Shown: piece after piece, positions 8,182-15,568 of the stretch
Layout: each line of letters opens with the position of its first letter
Position numbering within the stretch: the first letter of the stretch is position 1
DNA from: Rhodospirillales bacterium
GTDB lineage: Bacteria > Pseudomonadota > Alphaproteobacteria > Rhodospirillales > Casp-alpha2
Direction of reading: 5' to 3'
DNA: 61,742 bases
NCBI GenBank assembly: GCA_013203955.1
Contig: JABMOY010000053.1
Span: 1 to 61,742 of the forward strand
Translations under genes and position numbers: made by a program
The notes under the pieces: generated by a model
Databases searched by the model: none
Seen by the model: only the letters and a program-made list of their open reading frames with translations
What the model was told of the DNA's origin: nothing

Positions 8182-9165
8182 ATGAAAGAGAAACCCCAAA
8201 CCACCGCCGCCAGGGAACCCGAGTTCCGCGGCCACGTATACGATTCCATCATCGATACGGTCGGCGCGACGCCGATGGTGCGCTTGGCAAAATTATGCGC
8301 CGAAGACGGCATCAAGGCCGAAATCCTGGCCAAGTGCGAATTCTTCAATCCGCTGGGATCGCTCAAGGACCGCATCGGGGTGGCCATGGTCGAAGCCGCC
8401 GAGCGCTCCGGTCAGATCAGCCCCGGCGCCACCCTGGTCGAGCCGACGTCGGGCAACACCGGCATATCGCTGGCCTTCGTCTGCGCCGCCAAGGGTTACC
8501 GACTGATCCTGACGATGCCGGAAACCATGTCCTTTGAAAGACGCAAGCTGGTCACATTAATGGGCGCCGAGATCGAACTGACTCCGGCCGAGTTGGGCAT
8601 GACCGGAGCTGTCAAGCGGGCCGAGGAAATCGTCAATGAGACCCCAGGCGCGGTCATGCTGCAGCAGTTCAATAACCCGGCTAATCCGGAAATCCATCGG
8701 CTGACCACGGCCGAGGAAATCTGGCACGACACCGGGGGCGCCATCGACGTGCTGGTCTGCGGGGTCGGCACCGGCGGCACCATCACCGGCTGCGCCCAAG
8801 TCCTGAAACGCTATAATCCAGATCTCTACGTCGTCGCCATCGAACCCGAGGACAGCCCCGTGCTGTCGGGCGGCATGCCGGGCCCGCACAAAATTCAGGG
8901 CATGGGGCCGGGCTTCATTCCCGAAGTATTGGATACCGATATTTTCGACGAAATCCTGAAAATCGGCAGCGAGACGGCATTCGCTATGTCCCGTCGTGTG
9001 GCTAAGGTTGAAGGCATCGCCGTCGGCATGTCGTCCGGGGCCTCGGTGGCCGCCGCCCTGGAGGTCGCCCAGCGCCCGGAAATGGACGGCAAGGTGATCG
9101 TCACCTTCCTGCCCGATTTTGCCGACCGTTACCTGTCGACCGCGCTTTTCGACGGTTTGGGCTGA
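8182..9165 (+). CDS. cysK: Cysteine synthase (O-acetylserine sulfhydrylase family)
   Basis: PLP enzyme making L-cysteine from O-acetylserine and sulfide (or a related sulfur donor). 327 residues. Motifs are the PLP-lysine segment FNPLGSLKDRIG (~53-64), the substrate loop TSGNTGIS (~93-100), the phosphate-binding GVGTGGTITG (~195) and GMSSGASVAA near the C-terminus. It follows the Rrf2 gene and precedes a MoeB-like gene by 13 nt. Subtype (CysK, CysM or a cystathionine beta-synthase-like form) cannot be settled by eye. Confidence 0.93.
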   Translation: MKEKPQTTAAREPEFRGHVYDSIIDTVGATPMVRLAKLCAEDGIKAEILAKCEFFNPLGSLKDRIGVAMVEAAERSGQISPGATLVEPTSGNTGISLAFVCAAKGYRLILTMPETMSFERRKLVTLMGAEIELTPAELGMTGAVKRAEEIVNETPGAVMLQQFNNPANPEIHRLTTAEEIWHDTGGAIDVLVCGVGTGGTITGCAQVLKRYNPDLYVVAIEPEDSPVLSGGMPGPHKIQGMGPGFIPEVLDTDIFDEILKIGSETAFAMSRRVAKVEGIAVGMSSGASVAAALEVAQRPEMDGKVIVTFLPDFADRYLSTALFDGLG

Positions 9166-9178
9166 GGCCGCCCCGTTC

Positions 9179-9985
9179 GTGACCTTCAGCGAAGAACAAA
9201 TCAACCGATACGCCCGCCATATCCTGCTCAAGGAGGTCGGCGGCAAGGGCCAGGAAAAGCTTCTGAATTCCCGCGTCCTGGTTATCGGCGCCGGTGGGCT
9301 GGGCTCGCCGGTGCTGCTCTATCTGGCGGCCGCCGGGGTCGGCACCTTGGGCGTCGTCGATGACGATGTCGTCGATCTGTCGAACCTGCAACGCCAAATC
9401 ATCCATTCCACGGATGCCGTCGGCCAGCCGAAAGTCGAAAGTGCGAAGAAGACCATCGCCGCCATCAACCCGGACGTGACGGTCGTGCCCCACAATTTCC
9501 GCATCGACGCAGACAACGCGCTCGACCTGATTTCGGATTACGACGTCATCGCCGACGGGTCGGATAACTTTGCGACGCGCTTTCTCGTCAACGACGCCTG
9601 TTACTTGGGCCAAAAAACCCTGGTGTCGGCGGCCATTCTGCGCTTCGACGCTCAGGTCTATACCTTCAAGGCGCACGAGAAAGACGCCGATGGCGGCCAT
9701 GGCCCCTGTTATCGCTGCATCTTCCCGGAACGGCCGCCGGACGGCATGATCCCGACCTGCGCCGAAGCCGGCGTCCTCGGCGCGATGTGCGGCATGACCG
9801 GGTCGTTGCAGGCAACCGAAGTGCTTAAAGAGCTGCTCGGCATCGGCGAAAGTTTGTCTGGCGGGCTTTTGATCGCGGAAGGGCTGGCAACCATATTCCG
9901 GAAAATTACCGTCAAGGCGGACCCGGCCTGCGTCCTTTGCGGTGAGACTCCCGGCATCACCGACCTGTCCGTTCACAAGGAATAA
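9179..9985 (+). CDS. moeB: HesA/MoeB/ThiF-family adenylyltransferase
   Basis: E1-like enzyme that adenylates the C-terminal Gly-Gly of a sulfur-carrier protein (MoaD, ThiS or similar). The GTG at 9179 gives VTFSEEQINRYARHILL, the normal family N-terminus; a longer in-frame reading would overlap cysK. Visible features are the ATP loop VIGAGGLGSPVL (~38-50), the DxxNLQRQ motif DLSNLQRQI, the crossover-loop Cys in PTCAEAGVLG, and paired zinc Cys CYRC and CVLC. There is no C-terminal rhodanese domain. The neighbouring cysK and DsrE-like genes point to cysteine-derived sulfur transfer; the carrier-protein partner is not in the window. Confidence 0.92.
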   Translation: MTFSEEQINRYARHILLKEVGGKGQEKLLNSRVLVIGAGGLGSPVLLYLAAAGVGTLGVVDDDVVDLSNLQRQIIHSTDAVGQPKVESAKKTIAAINPDVTVVPHNFRIDADNALDLISDYDVIADGSDNFATRFLVNDACYLGQKTLVSAAILRFDAQVYTFKAHEKDADGGHGPCYRCIFPERPPDGMIPTCAEAGVLGAMCGMTGSLQATEVLKELLGIGESLSGGLLIAEGLATIFRKITVKADPACVLCGETPGITDLSVHKE

Positions 9986-9990
9986 ACCCC

Positions 9991-10479
9991 ATGCCCGGCC
10001 CAAAAAAATCCCCAAGAAACGTCACGGGCAACTCCCCGGACAAGCTTTCGATCGTCGTTTACGCCGGTTTTTTCGACAAGGTGCATTACGCCCTGGTGAT
10101 GGCGTCGGCGTCCGCCGCCATGGGCCGCCCGGTGACGCTTTTCTTCACCATGGGCGCTTGTCAGGCGTTAAGGGCGACTGGTGCGGATAGCGCGGAGGGA
10201 TGGCGACAGATGCCGCTCAGTGAAATCAAGAAAGGCGGCACCAAGGCGGAAACCGCCGGCCAATTGGACGAAGAATTCGCCAACAGGAACGTCGCCACCT
10301 TCGAGGAATTGCTCGAGGCCTGTGTCATGCTCGGCGTTAAGTTCATGGTCTGCGAGATGGGCCTGATCGCCGTCGGTATGAAAGATGAGCCGCTACGTGA
10401 CGACATCACGATTGAAGAAGGCGGCGTCACTACCTTCCTGGATGACGCATCCAAAGACGGAACCATCATTTTTATCTAA
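9991..10479 (+). CDS. DsrE/DsrF-like family protein (DsrE2 type)
   Basis: 162 residues, beginning 5 nt after the moeB-like stop with an AAGGA site. After a basic, variable ~17-residue tail comes the DsrE fold: LSIVVYAGFFDKVHYALVMA, then FFTMGACQALR, EELLEACVMLGVKFMVCEMG and DGTIIFI at the end. The family includes sulfur-relay and persulfide-carrying proteins. Cys in GACQ, EACVML and MVCEMG are candidate sulfur-carrying residues. There is no clear membrane segment. Partnership with the upstream cysK/MoeB genes is inferred from spacing only. Confidence 0.82.
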   Translation: MPGPKKSPRNVTGNSPDKLSIVVYAGFFDKVHYALVMASASAAMGRPVTLFFTMGACQALRATGADSAEGWRQMPLSEIKKGGTKAETAGQLDEEFANRNVATFEELLEACVMLGVKFMVCEMGLIAVGMKDEPLRDDITIEEGGVTTFLDDASKDGTIIFI

Positions 10480-10560
10480 GTTTTACAACATGTCAGCTGG
10501 ATGACTTCCCGCATATTCATATTTGTGTAATTATAGAGAATGACAGAATGAGGGAGGATC

Positions 10561-11001
10561 ATGAGCGTAAAAACCATACTTAAAGGCAAAACCGGCGATT
10601 TGGTTACGTGTCGGTCTGAGCACATGATGGAAACAGTGGCGACGTTGCTGACCACGCATCGGATCGGCGCCCTGCCGGTGTGCGACGGCGGTCGTAAGCT
10701 TGTCGGTATTATTTCCGAGCGCGACATTGTCGGTAACATGGCCAAGGCCGGCGCCGGCGTCATGAAAATGAAGGTCCGGGATGTTATGACGAAAAAGGTT
10801 GTCGTCTGTGGTCCTGAGGATTCCATCAAGGATGTCATGGAACTCATGGACCGTCGTCACATACGCCATCTGCCGGTGCTCGAGGACGATAAACTGGTCG
10901 GCATCATCTCCCAGCGCGACGTCATGGCCCATCGCCTTAAAGAAACCGAGTTGGAAACCAATGTTCTGCGCGACCACGTAAGGGTCGGCAAAGCCGTCTA
11001 A
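10561..11001 (+). CDS. CBS-domain pair protein
   Basis: 146 residues made almost entirely of two CBS motifs: DLVTCRSEHMMETVATLL with IGALPVCDGGRKLVGIISERDI (first), and VRDVMTKKVVVCGPEDSIKD with HIRHLPVLEDDKLVGIISQRDV (second). Such stand-alone pairs bind adenine nucleotides and modulate other proteins. The target is unknown. A strong GGGAGGATC ribosome site precedes the ATG. It is 81 bp beyond the DsrE-like gene and ends convergently with pabC, 6 bp apart. Confidence 0.9.
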   Translation: MSVKTILKGKTGDLVTCRSEHMMETVATLLTTHRIGALPVCDGGRKLVGIISERDIVGNMAKAGAGVMKMKVRDVMTKKVVVCGPEDSIKDVMELMDRRHIRHLPVLEDDKLVGIISQRDVMAHRLKETELETNVLRDHVRVGKAV

Positions 11002-11007
11002 ACCCTA

Positions 11008-11811
11008 TCAGACGATTTTCTGCGCCGCCTTTGTCACCGGCCCCGGCGTACCCTCGCCGATGGCCACCCCGTCGACCGACACCAAGGCCCGGATACCGGC
11101 GCTGTTGGTCAGGAAGGCTTCCGAAGCCAGGCCTAGATCCGAGGGCTTTAAGCTCCTCTCCCGGGCGCCCAGGGCCTTAATCACATCGGCCCGCATGACG
11201 CCGGGAAGGGCGCCCTCGGCCAAAAGCGGCGTCACCGGCGTGCCGCCCAGGACTAAAAACAGATTGGATGTCGAGGCTTCGGCCAGATTGCCTGCCGTGT
11301 TCAACAACAAGGCGTCATCGGCGCCCCGCTTCGCCGCCTCTTGGCCGGCCAGGATGCCGTCGAGAAAATTCGTCGTCTTGATGCGCGCCAGCGGCGAATG
11401 TTCATTGCGCCGCGTCGTCGTCGAAATGACGGCGCTTACTGCCATCATAGGCGTCAAGGCTTGAGAAAACGCAACGATCATGACGGTTGGCTGGGATGGA
11501 GTGGGTGGCAACAGACCTCGGGGTGCCGGCCCCCGGGTAACGGTCAGGCGCAGCAGCCCTTCATCAACATCGTTGGCCTCGATCACGTCTTGCAGGGCAC
11601 CCTTCAGATCGCGGTCTTTGGTGGGAAGGTTCAGGCCGAGAACATCGGCGCCGTCGCGGAGCCGGGCCAGGTGGGCGTCCAAACGCGACGGCTTGGCGCC
11701 GCGCACGGCTATTGTTTCAAACAACCCGTCGCCCAGGGTCAATCCCCGATCCGTTGGATCGATGCGGGCCTCATCGGCCTCGACCAGCAGACCGTTGAGA
11801 TGCATTTTCAT
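11008..11811 (-). CDS. pabC: Class IV aminotransferase, probable aminodeoxychorismate lyase
   Basis: 267 residues. Fold-type IV PLP enzyme: DRGLTLGDGLFETI near the N-terminus, the PLP-lysine segment ARIKTTNFLDGILA (~146), and AGNLAEASTSNLFLV (~176-190). The start ATG overlaps the pabB stop as ATGA, so the two are translationally coupled. That context makes aminodeoxychorismate lyase (release of p-aminobenzoate and pyruvate for folate) the best assignment. Sequence alone would also allow a branched-chain or D-amino acid aminotransferase. Confidence 0.88.
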   Translation of the reverse strand: MKMHLNGLLVEADEARIDPTDRGLTLGDGLFETIAVRGAKPSRLDAHLARLRDGADVLGLNLPTKDRDLKGALQDVIEANDVDEGLLRLTVTRGPAPRGLLPPTPSQPTVMIVAFSQALTPMMAVSAVISTTTRRNEHSPLARIKTTNFLDGILAGQEAAKRGADDALLLNTAGNLAEASTSNLFLVLGGTPVTPLLAEGALPGVMRADVIKALGARERSLKPSDLGLASEAFLTNSAGIRALVSVDGVAIGEGTPGPVTKAAQKIV

Positions 11812-13217
11812 TGCGCCAATTCTTCGACAGCGGCATCGGGATCAAGGCTTTGCAACAACGCCCACGCCTTGTCCATGGCTTCCAGGTATTCGGCTTGCGG
11901 TTCTGAATCGGCGACGATACCGCCACCGGCCTGGGCCACCACTTGGCCGTCTTTGATAACCAGCGTGCGTATGACGATGGAAGAATCCATGGCGCCGTCG
12001 AAGCCGATCCAGCCGATGGCGCCGCAATAGGGCCCGCGCCGGGACGGCTCCAACTCGTTAATGATTTCCATGGCCCTGATTTTTGGCGCCCCGGTGATCG
12101 AGCCGCCGGGAAAGGTCGCCCGCAGCAAGTCGACAGGGCCTACGTTGGGAAACAGCGTGCCCCTGATTTCGGATACCAAGTGATGGACGTTGGCGAAGCT
12201 CTCAAGGCAGGCCAGCTCGCTGACGTTAACGCTGCCCAACCGGCAGACCCGGCTGAGGTCGTTGCGCAACAGGTCGACGATCATCAGGTTTTCGGCCTGG
12301 TCTTTCTCGCTTTGCATTAAATCGCGGGCCAACCTTTTGTCTTCGAACTCGGTCCGGCCCCGGGGCCGGGTGCCCTTGATCGGGCGCGTCGCCACGCCGC
12401 CGTCGGTGGTCAGCTCTAAAAACCGTTCCGGCGACGCCGACGCGATGGCCGCCCCTTCGCCGATGTTCAGATAGGCGGCGAAAGGCGCCGGCGACAAAAG
12501 GCGCAACCGCCTGTAGAGCATGAAAGGCGACAGCCCCGCCGGCAGGTCGGCCAACAGCCGCTGCGTCAGGTTGGCCTGGAAAATATCGCCGGCATGGATG
12601 TAGCCGATGGCACGAATGACCATTTCCTCAAACTGGGTTTGCGAAACTTCCGGCCGCCAAGTCCCGACCGGCGTCCAGTCGACGGCGGCAAGGCGTGCCG
12701 TGGTTTCGATTTTTAACGCCATGGCCTCGGCCCGAGCCTCGGCCGATGGCCGTCCCGGAATCTCGACATTTGCAGCGATGATCCAGGCCTTTTTGGTCAA
12801 GGTGTCAAAGGCGGCCACGGTGTCGTAAAGCCCGACAACCATGTCCTGAACGTCGAGCCCTAAGGTTCTGGGCTTGGGTAGCTTTTCCAAATGACGGCCC
12901 AGCTCGTAGCCGAAGAACCCAACGGCGCCGCCTTGGAACGGCGGCAGGGTTTCATCGTTTCGATAGCGGAACTTTTTCAGCTCCGCTTCCAGCACCTGAA
13001 AGGGATCGCCGGAAACGGCAACGCCGTCGATGAGTGTGGCATCCTTAGCCGTGATGACACGAAAAGGGTCGGCGGCGATATAGGCATAGCGGCCCCGGCC
13101 CTGGGCTTCAGCCGCACTGTCCAGAAAGGCCGAGACGGGGTCACCGGCAAAAGGCACGAAGGCGGCGACCGGGTCCCTATAGGGAATGGATAGGGCGTAG
13201 GGCCTGTTGTTGGTCAT
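11808..13217 (-). CDS. pabB: Aminodeoxychorismate synthase component I
   Basis: Converts chorismate plus ammonia to 4-amino-4-deoxychorismate for folate synthesis. 469 residues with the N-terminal lipid/tryptophan-pocket region and C-terminal chorismate-binding domain. Key stretches are IHAGDIFQANLTQR (~210), SPERFLEL, PIKGTRPRGRT (~280), KDQAENLMIVDLLRNDLSRV and GSITGAPKIRAMEII. Lys in PIKGT rather than the PIAGT of anthranilate synthase supports PabB over TrpE. It is followed by pabC with a 4-nt overlap. The amidotransferase PabA is not in the window. Confidence 0.94.
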   Translation of the reverse strand: MTNNRPYALSIPYRDPVAAFVPFAGDPVSAFLDSAAEAQGRGRYAYIAADPFRVITAKDATLIDGVAVSGDPFQVLEAELKKFRYRNDETLPPFQGGAVGFFGYELGRHLEKLPKPRTLGLDVQDMVVGLYDTVAAFDTLTKKAWIIAANVEIPGRPSAEARAEAMALKIETTARLAAVDWTPVGTWRPEVSQTQFEEMVIRAIGYIHAGDIFQANLTQRLLADLPAGLSPFMLYRRLRLLSPAPFAAYLNIGEGAAIASASPERFLELTTDGGVATRPIKGTRPRGRTEFEDKRLARDLMQSEKDQAENLMIVDLLRNDLSRVCRLGSVNVSELACLESFANVHHLVSEIRGTLFPNVGPVDLLRATFPGGSITGAPKIRAMEIINELEPSRRGPYCGAIGWIGFDGAMDSSIVIRTLVIKDGQVVAQAGGGIVADSEPQAEYLEAMDKAWALLQSLDPDAAVEELAQ

Positions 13218-13252
13218 CTGCTCACCCCAATGCGCACCGGCAACAAAGACAA

Positions 13253-14263
13253 CTAATCGCCGATCACACGGTCCGGCGGCGTGTGGCCGTCGATGAAGGA
13301 CTTGATGTTTACCACGACTTTTTCGCCCATGTCGGTGCGGCCTTCGAAGGTGGCGGAGCTCATATGGGGAAGCAAGATCACATTGTCCAGGGCCAACAAT
13401 TTCGGATTGACCGCGGGCTCGTACTCGAACACGTCGAGCCCGGCGCCGGCGATTTCGCCCGCCGCCAGGATCTTGGTCAGCGCGTTTTCGTCAATTATTT
13501 CACCACGCGCCGTGTTGACGATAACGGCGTGGGGCTGCAACAGCTTCAAGCGGCGGGCCGACAGCAGATGATAGGTGGCCGGCGTATGCGGGCAGTTGAC
13601 GGAAATGAAGTCCATTCGGGCCATCATCTGATCCAGGCTTTCCCAGTAGGTGGCTTCGAGTTCGGATTCGATCTCGTCGTGGACGGGGTTACGGTTGTGA
13701 TAATGGATGGACAGGCCGAACCCCCTGGCGCGCCGGGCCACGGCCTGGCCGATGCGGCCCATGCCGATGATGCCTAAGCGCTTGCCGAAAATTCGATGCC
13801 CCAACATCCAAGTCGGCGCCCAGCCCGACCATTCGCCCGAACGGAGCGTTCGCTCCCCTTCGACCAGACGCCTCGGCACCGCCAGGATCAGCGCCATGGT
13901 CATGTCGGCGGTATCCTCGGTCAGCACATCGGGGGTGTTGGTGACGGTAATGCCTTTGTCGCGGGCGGCATCCAGAGCGATGTGATCGACGCCGGTGCCG
14001 TAATTAGCGATTAATTTAAGCTTCTTGCCGGCGCCTTCCAGGAGGGCAGCCGAGATGTCATCGGTAACCGTCGGCACCAGAATATCCGCATTTTTGACGG
14101 CGTCGGCCAATTCGGCTTCGGACATCGGGTGGTCGTCGACATTCAGCTGAACATCGAACAGTTCCATCATCCGCGTTTCCGTTGCGTCCGGCAACTTGCG
14201 GGTGACCACCACCCTGGGCTTTGATTTTGCCTTTGTTTTCACCTTTATCTTTTCCTGGGCCAT
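13253..14263 (-). CDS. D-isomer-specific 2-hydroxyacid dehydrogenase (glyoxylate reductase-like)
   Basis: NAD(P)H-dependent oxidoreductase of the 2-hydroxyacid family. 336 residues. A Lys-rich tail (KIKVKTKAKSKPRVVVTRKLP) precedes the domain. Other signatures are NYGTGVDHI (~92), the Rossmann loop GIIGMGRIGQAVARRA (~165), the catalytic Arg in VNTARGEIIDENAL (~250), Glu in DVFEYEP and His in LLPHMSSAT. The motifs match the glyoxylate/hydroxypyruvate reductase (GyaR/GhrB) branch. It sits 35 nt upstream of pabB on the same strand. The substrate is not defined by sequence alone. Confidence 0.92.
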   Translation of the reverse strand: MAQEKIKVKTKAKSKPRVVVTRKLPDATETRMMELFDVQLNVDDHPMSEAELADAVKNADILVPTVTDDISAALLEGAGKKLKLIANYGTGVDHIALDAARDKGITVTNTPDVLTEDTADMTMALILAVPRRLVEGERTLRSGEWSGWAPTWMLGHRIFGKRLGIIGMGRIGQAVARRARGFGLSIHYHNRNPVHDEIESELEATYWESLDQMMARMDFISVNCPHTPATYHLLSARRLKLLQPHAVIVNTARGEIIDENALTKILAAGEIAGAGLDVFEYEPAVNPKLLALDNVILLPHMSSATFEGRTDMGEKVVVNIKSFIDGHTPPDRVIGD

Positions 14264-14363
14264 TCAAGTTTCCTTTGGGTACGGCGCTACACAAAGTTTA
14301 AGCGCCTTCCTCCTGTCAGGCCATAGCAATCCCCAGGAGGGATGTCCAGGGCGCCAGCCCCGC

Positions 14364-14393
14364 TTGACCGCAACCGACCGGCGTGGCTAATAA
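14364..14393 (+). promoter_or_regulatory. Sigma70-type promoter of the SH3-domain gene
   Basis: -35 TTGACC (14364-14369), 18-bp spacer, -10 TAATAA (14388-14393). The predicted start of transcription near 14400 leaves a leader of about 28 nt with an AGGGG Shine-Dalgarno (14414-14418). Confidence 0.55.
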
Positions 14394-14451
14394 AGAGGGT
14401 ACGGTTAATCTTTAGGGGTCTAAGACAATTTCAGCCATTTCTCCATTTCGT

Positions 14452-14946
14452 TTGGGCCTGTTATTGGCCGTACTGGCGCTGCTTTTGGGCCTCGCCGCGC
14501 CTGGCGTTTGGGCCGCGCAAAAGGGGACCGGGCTGCCGTTGCCCCGGTTCGTCAGCCTGCGCGCCGGTGAAGTCAACCTGCGCACCGGGCCGGGCGTCCA
14601 ATATCCCGTCGATTGGGTCTATCACCGCCAGAACCTGCCCGTTGAAATAATCGCCGAATACGGCACCTGGCGGAAGGTCCGCGACTGGCAGGGCACCCAG
14701 GGCTGGGTCCATCAAAGCATGGTCGGGGCAAAGCGAACCTTCATCGTTACCGGCGATATCCGATCCGTCCGCCGCAAGAGCGATCCCAAAAGCGACGTAA
14801 TTGCCAAAGCCGAGGATGGCGTCATCGGCAAGTTGCTTAACTGCCCCGACATCAACGGCTGGTGCCGGGTCGAGGTCGGCGGGCATGAAGGCTGGCTCAG
14901 GCGCGTCGATTTCTGGGGTGTTCACCGCAACGAGGTGATGGAATAG
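14452..14946 (+). CDS. Secreted protein with two bacterial SH3 domains
   Basis: Envelope protein with an N-terminal signal sequence (LLLAVLALLLGLAAPGVWA) and two SH3-like repeats: VSLRAGEVNLRTGPGVQYPV...GWVHQSMV, and GDIRSVRRKSDPKSD...GWLRRVDFWG. These domains usually bind peptidoglycan. The coordinates use the first conventional start (TTG, 14452). That start lacks a Shine-Dalgarno and leaves the signal peptide without a basic n-region. Reading from ATT at 14428 adds ISAISPFR and places AGGGG exactly 9 nt upstream, so translation may really begin there. No ATG or GTG is available before the in-frame stop at 14413. It ends convergently with the DUF3501 gene. Confidence 0.88.
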   Translation: MGLLLAVLALLLGLAAPGVWAAQKGTGLPLPRFVSLRAGEVNLRTGPGVQYPVDWVYHRQNLPVEIIAEYGTWRKVRDWQGTQGWVHQSMVGAKRTFIVTGDIRSVRRKSDPKSDVIAKAEDGVIGKLLNCPDINGWCRVEVGGHEGWLRRVDFWGVHRNEVME

Positions 14947-14960
14947 GCGTCTAGCCGAAA

Positions 14961-15551
14961 TTAATCAAAATCCCCGCCCAGCGCCGATTTGACGGTGTCG
15001 GACAGCTTCGCCATATGGCCGTATTTTTCGTGGCCGATGCCCAGAACAACATCCACCGATGGGTCTTTGAACTTTTCCGCCTGCGTGTCGGTGAAGGCAA
15101 AGTGCAGGAACTGGATCGACGACGCCTTGCCGTCGGCGTTGGTGCGGTCGACATCGAGTTCGGGTTGGCCGGCGATCGTCTCGCCACCGATGGTCATGGT
15201 TACCGTTTCCTCGACACCGCCGAGCCCGGCGAGAAAATCCGCCCGGCGCGCCGCGTCCTCGATTTCGAACATCAACGTCGCCACCAACTCCCGGCCTTTG
15301 GGAATCAACGGATTGTAAGCGGACAGCTCGTCGGCGATCTGGTCCTCGCCGCCGCGCTCGATATAGAGCATTTCGTGCACCTGATGCAGCATGGTGTCAT
15401 AGGATTCGAAATAAAACGTCGCGTCGGGGCCGACCGAAACCCGCCGGTTTTTTTTCAGTTCCGTGACCGACTTCTTGCGCGCAGGCCGGACCTTTACATA
15501 GTCGTCCATGGCCAGGACATCGTCGCGGGTGATTTCGTGTTGCGGGGTCAT
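14961..15551 (-). CDS. DUF3501 family protein
   Basis: 196 residues, soluble, no signal peptide. Recognisable by ITRDDVLAMDDYVKVR near the start, RRVSVGPDATFYFESYDTMLHQVHEMLYIE (~36-65) and the C-terminal HEKYGHMAKLSDTVKSALGGDFD. The family has no established biochemical role but is repeatedly found beside rubrerythrin and a GlpC-like Fe-S oxidoreductase, as here. It begins 17 nt after the Fe-S gene with an AGGAG site, so it is the last gene of that unit. Conserved His and Glu residues could bind metal, but that is speculation. Confidence 0.88.
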   Translation of the reverse strand: MTPQHEITRDDVLAMDDYVKVRPARKKSVTELKKNRRVSVGPDATFYFESYDTMLHQVHEMLYIERGGEDQIADELSAYNPLIPKGRELVATLMFEIEDAARRADFLAGLGGVEETVTMTIGGETIAGQPELDVDRTNADGKASSIQFLHFAFTDTQAEKFKDPSVDVVLGIGHEKYGHMAKLSDTVKSALGGDFD

Positions 15552-15568
15552 TGTCGGCTCCTGATGGG

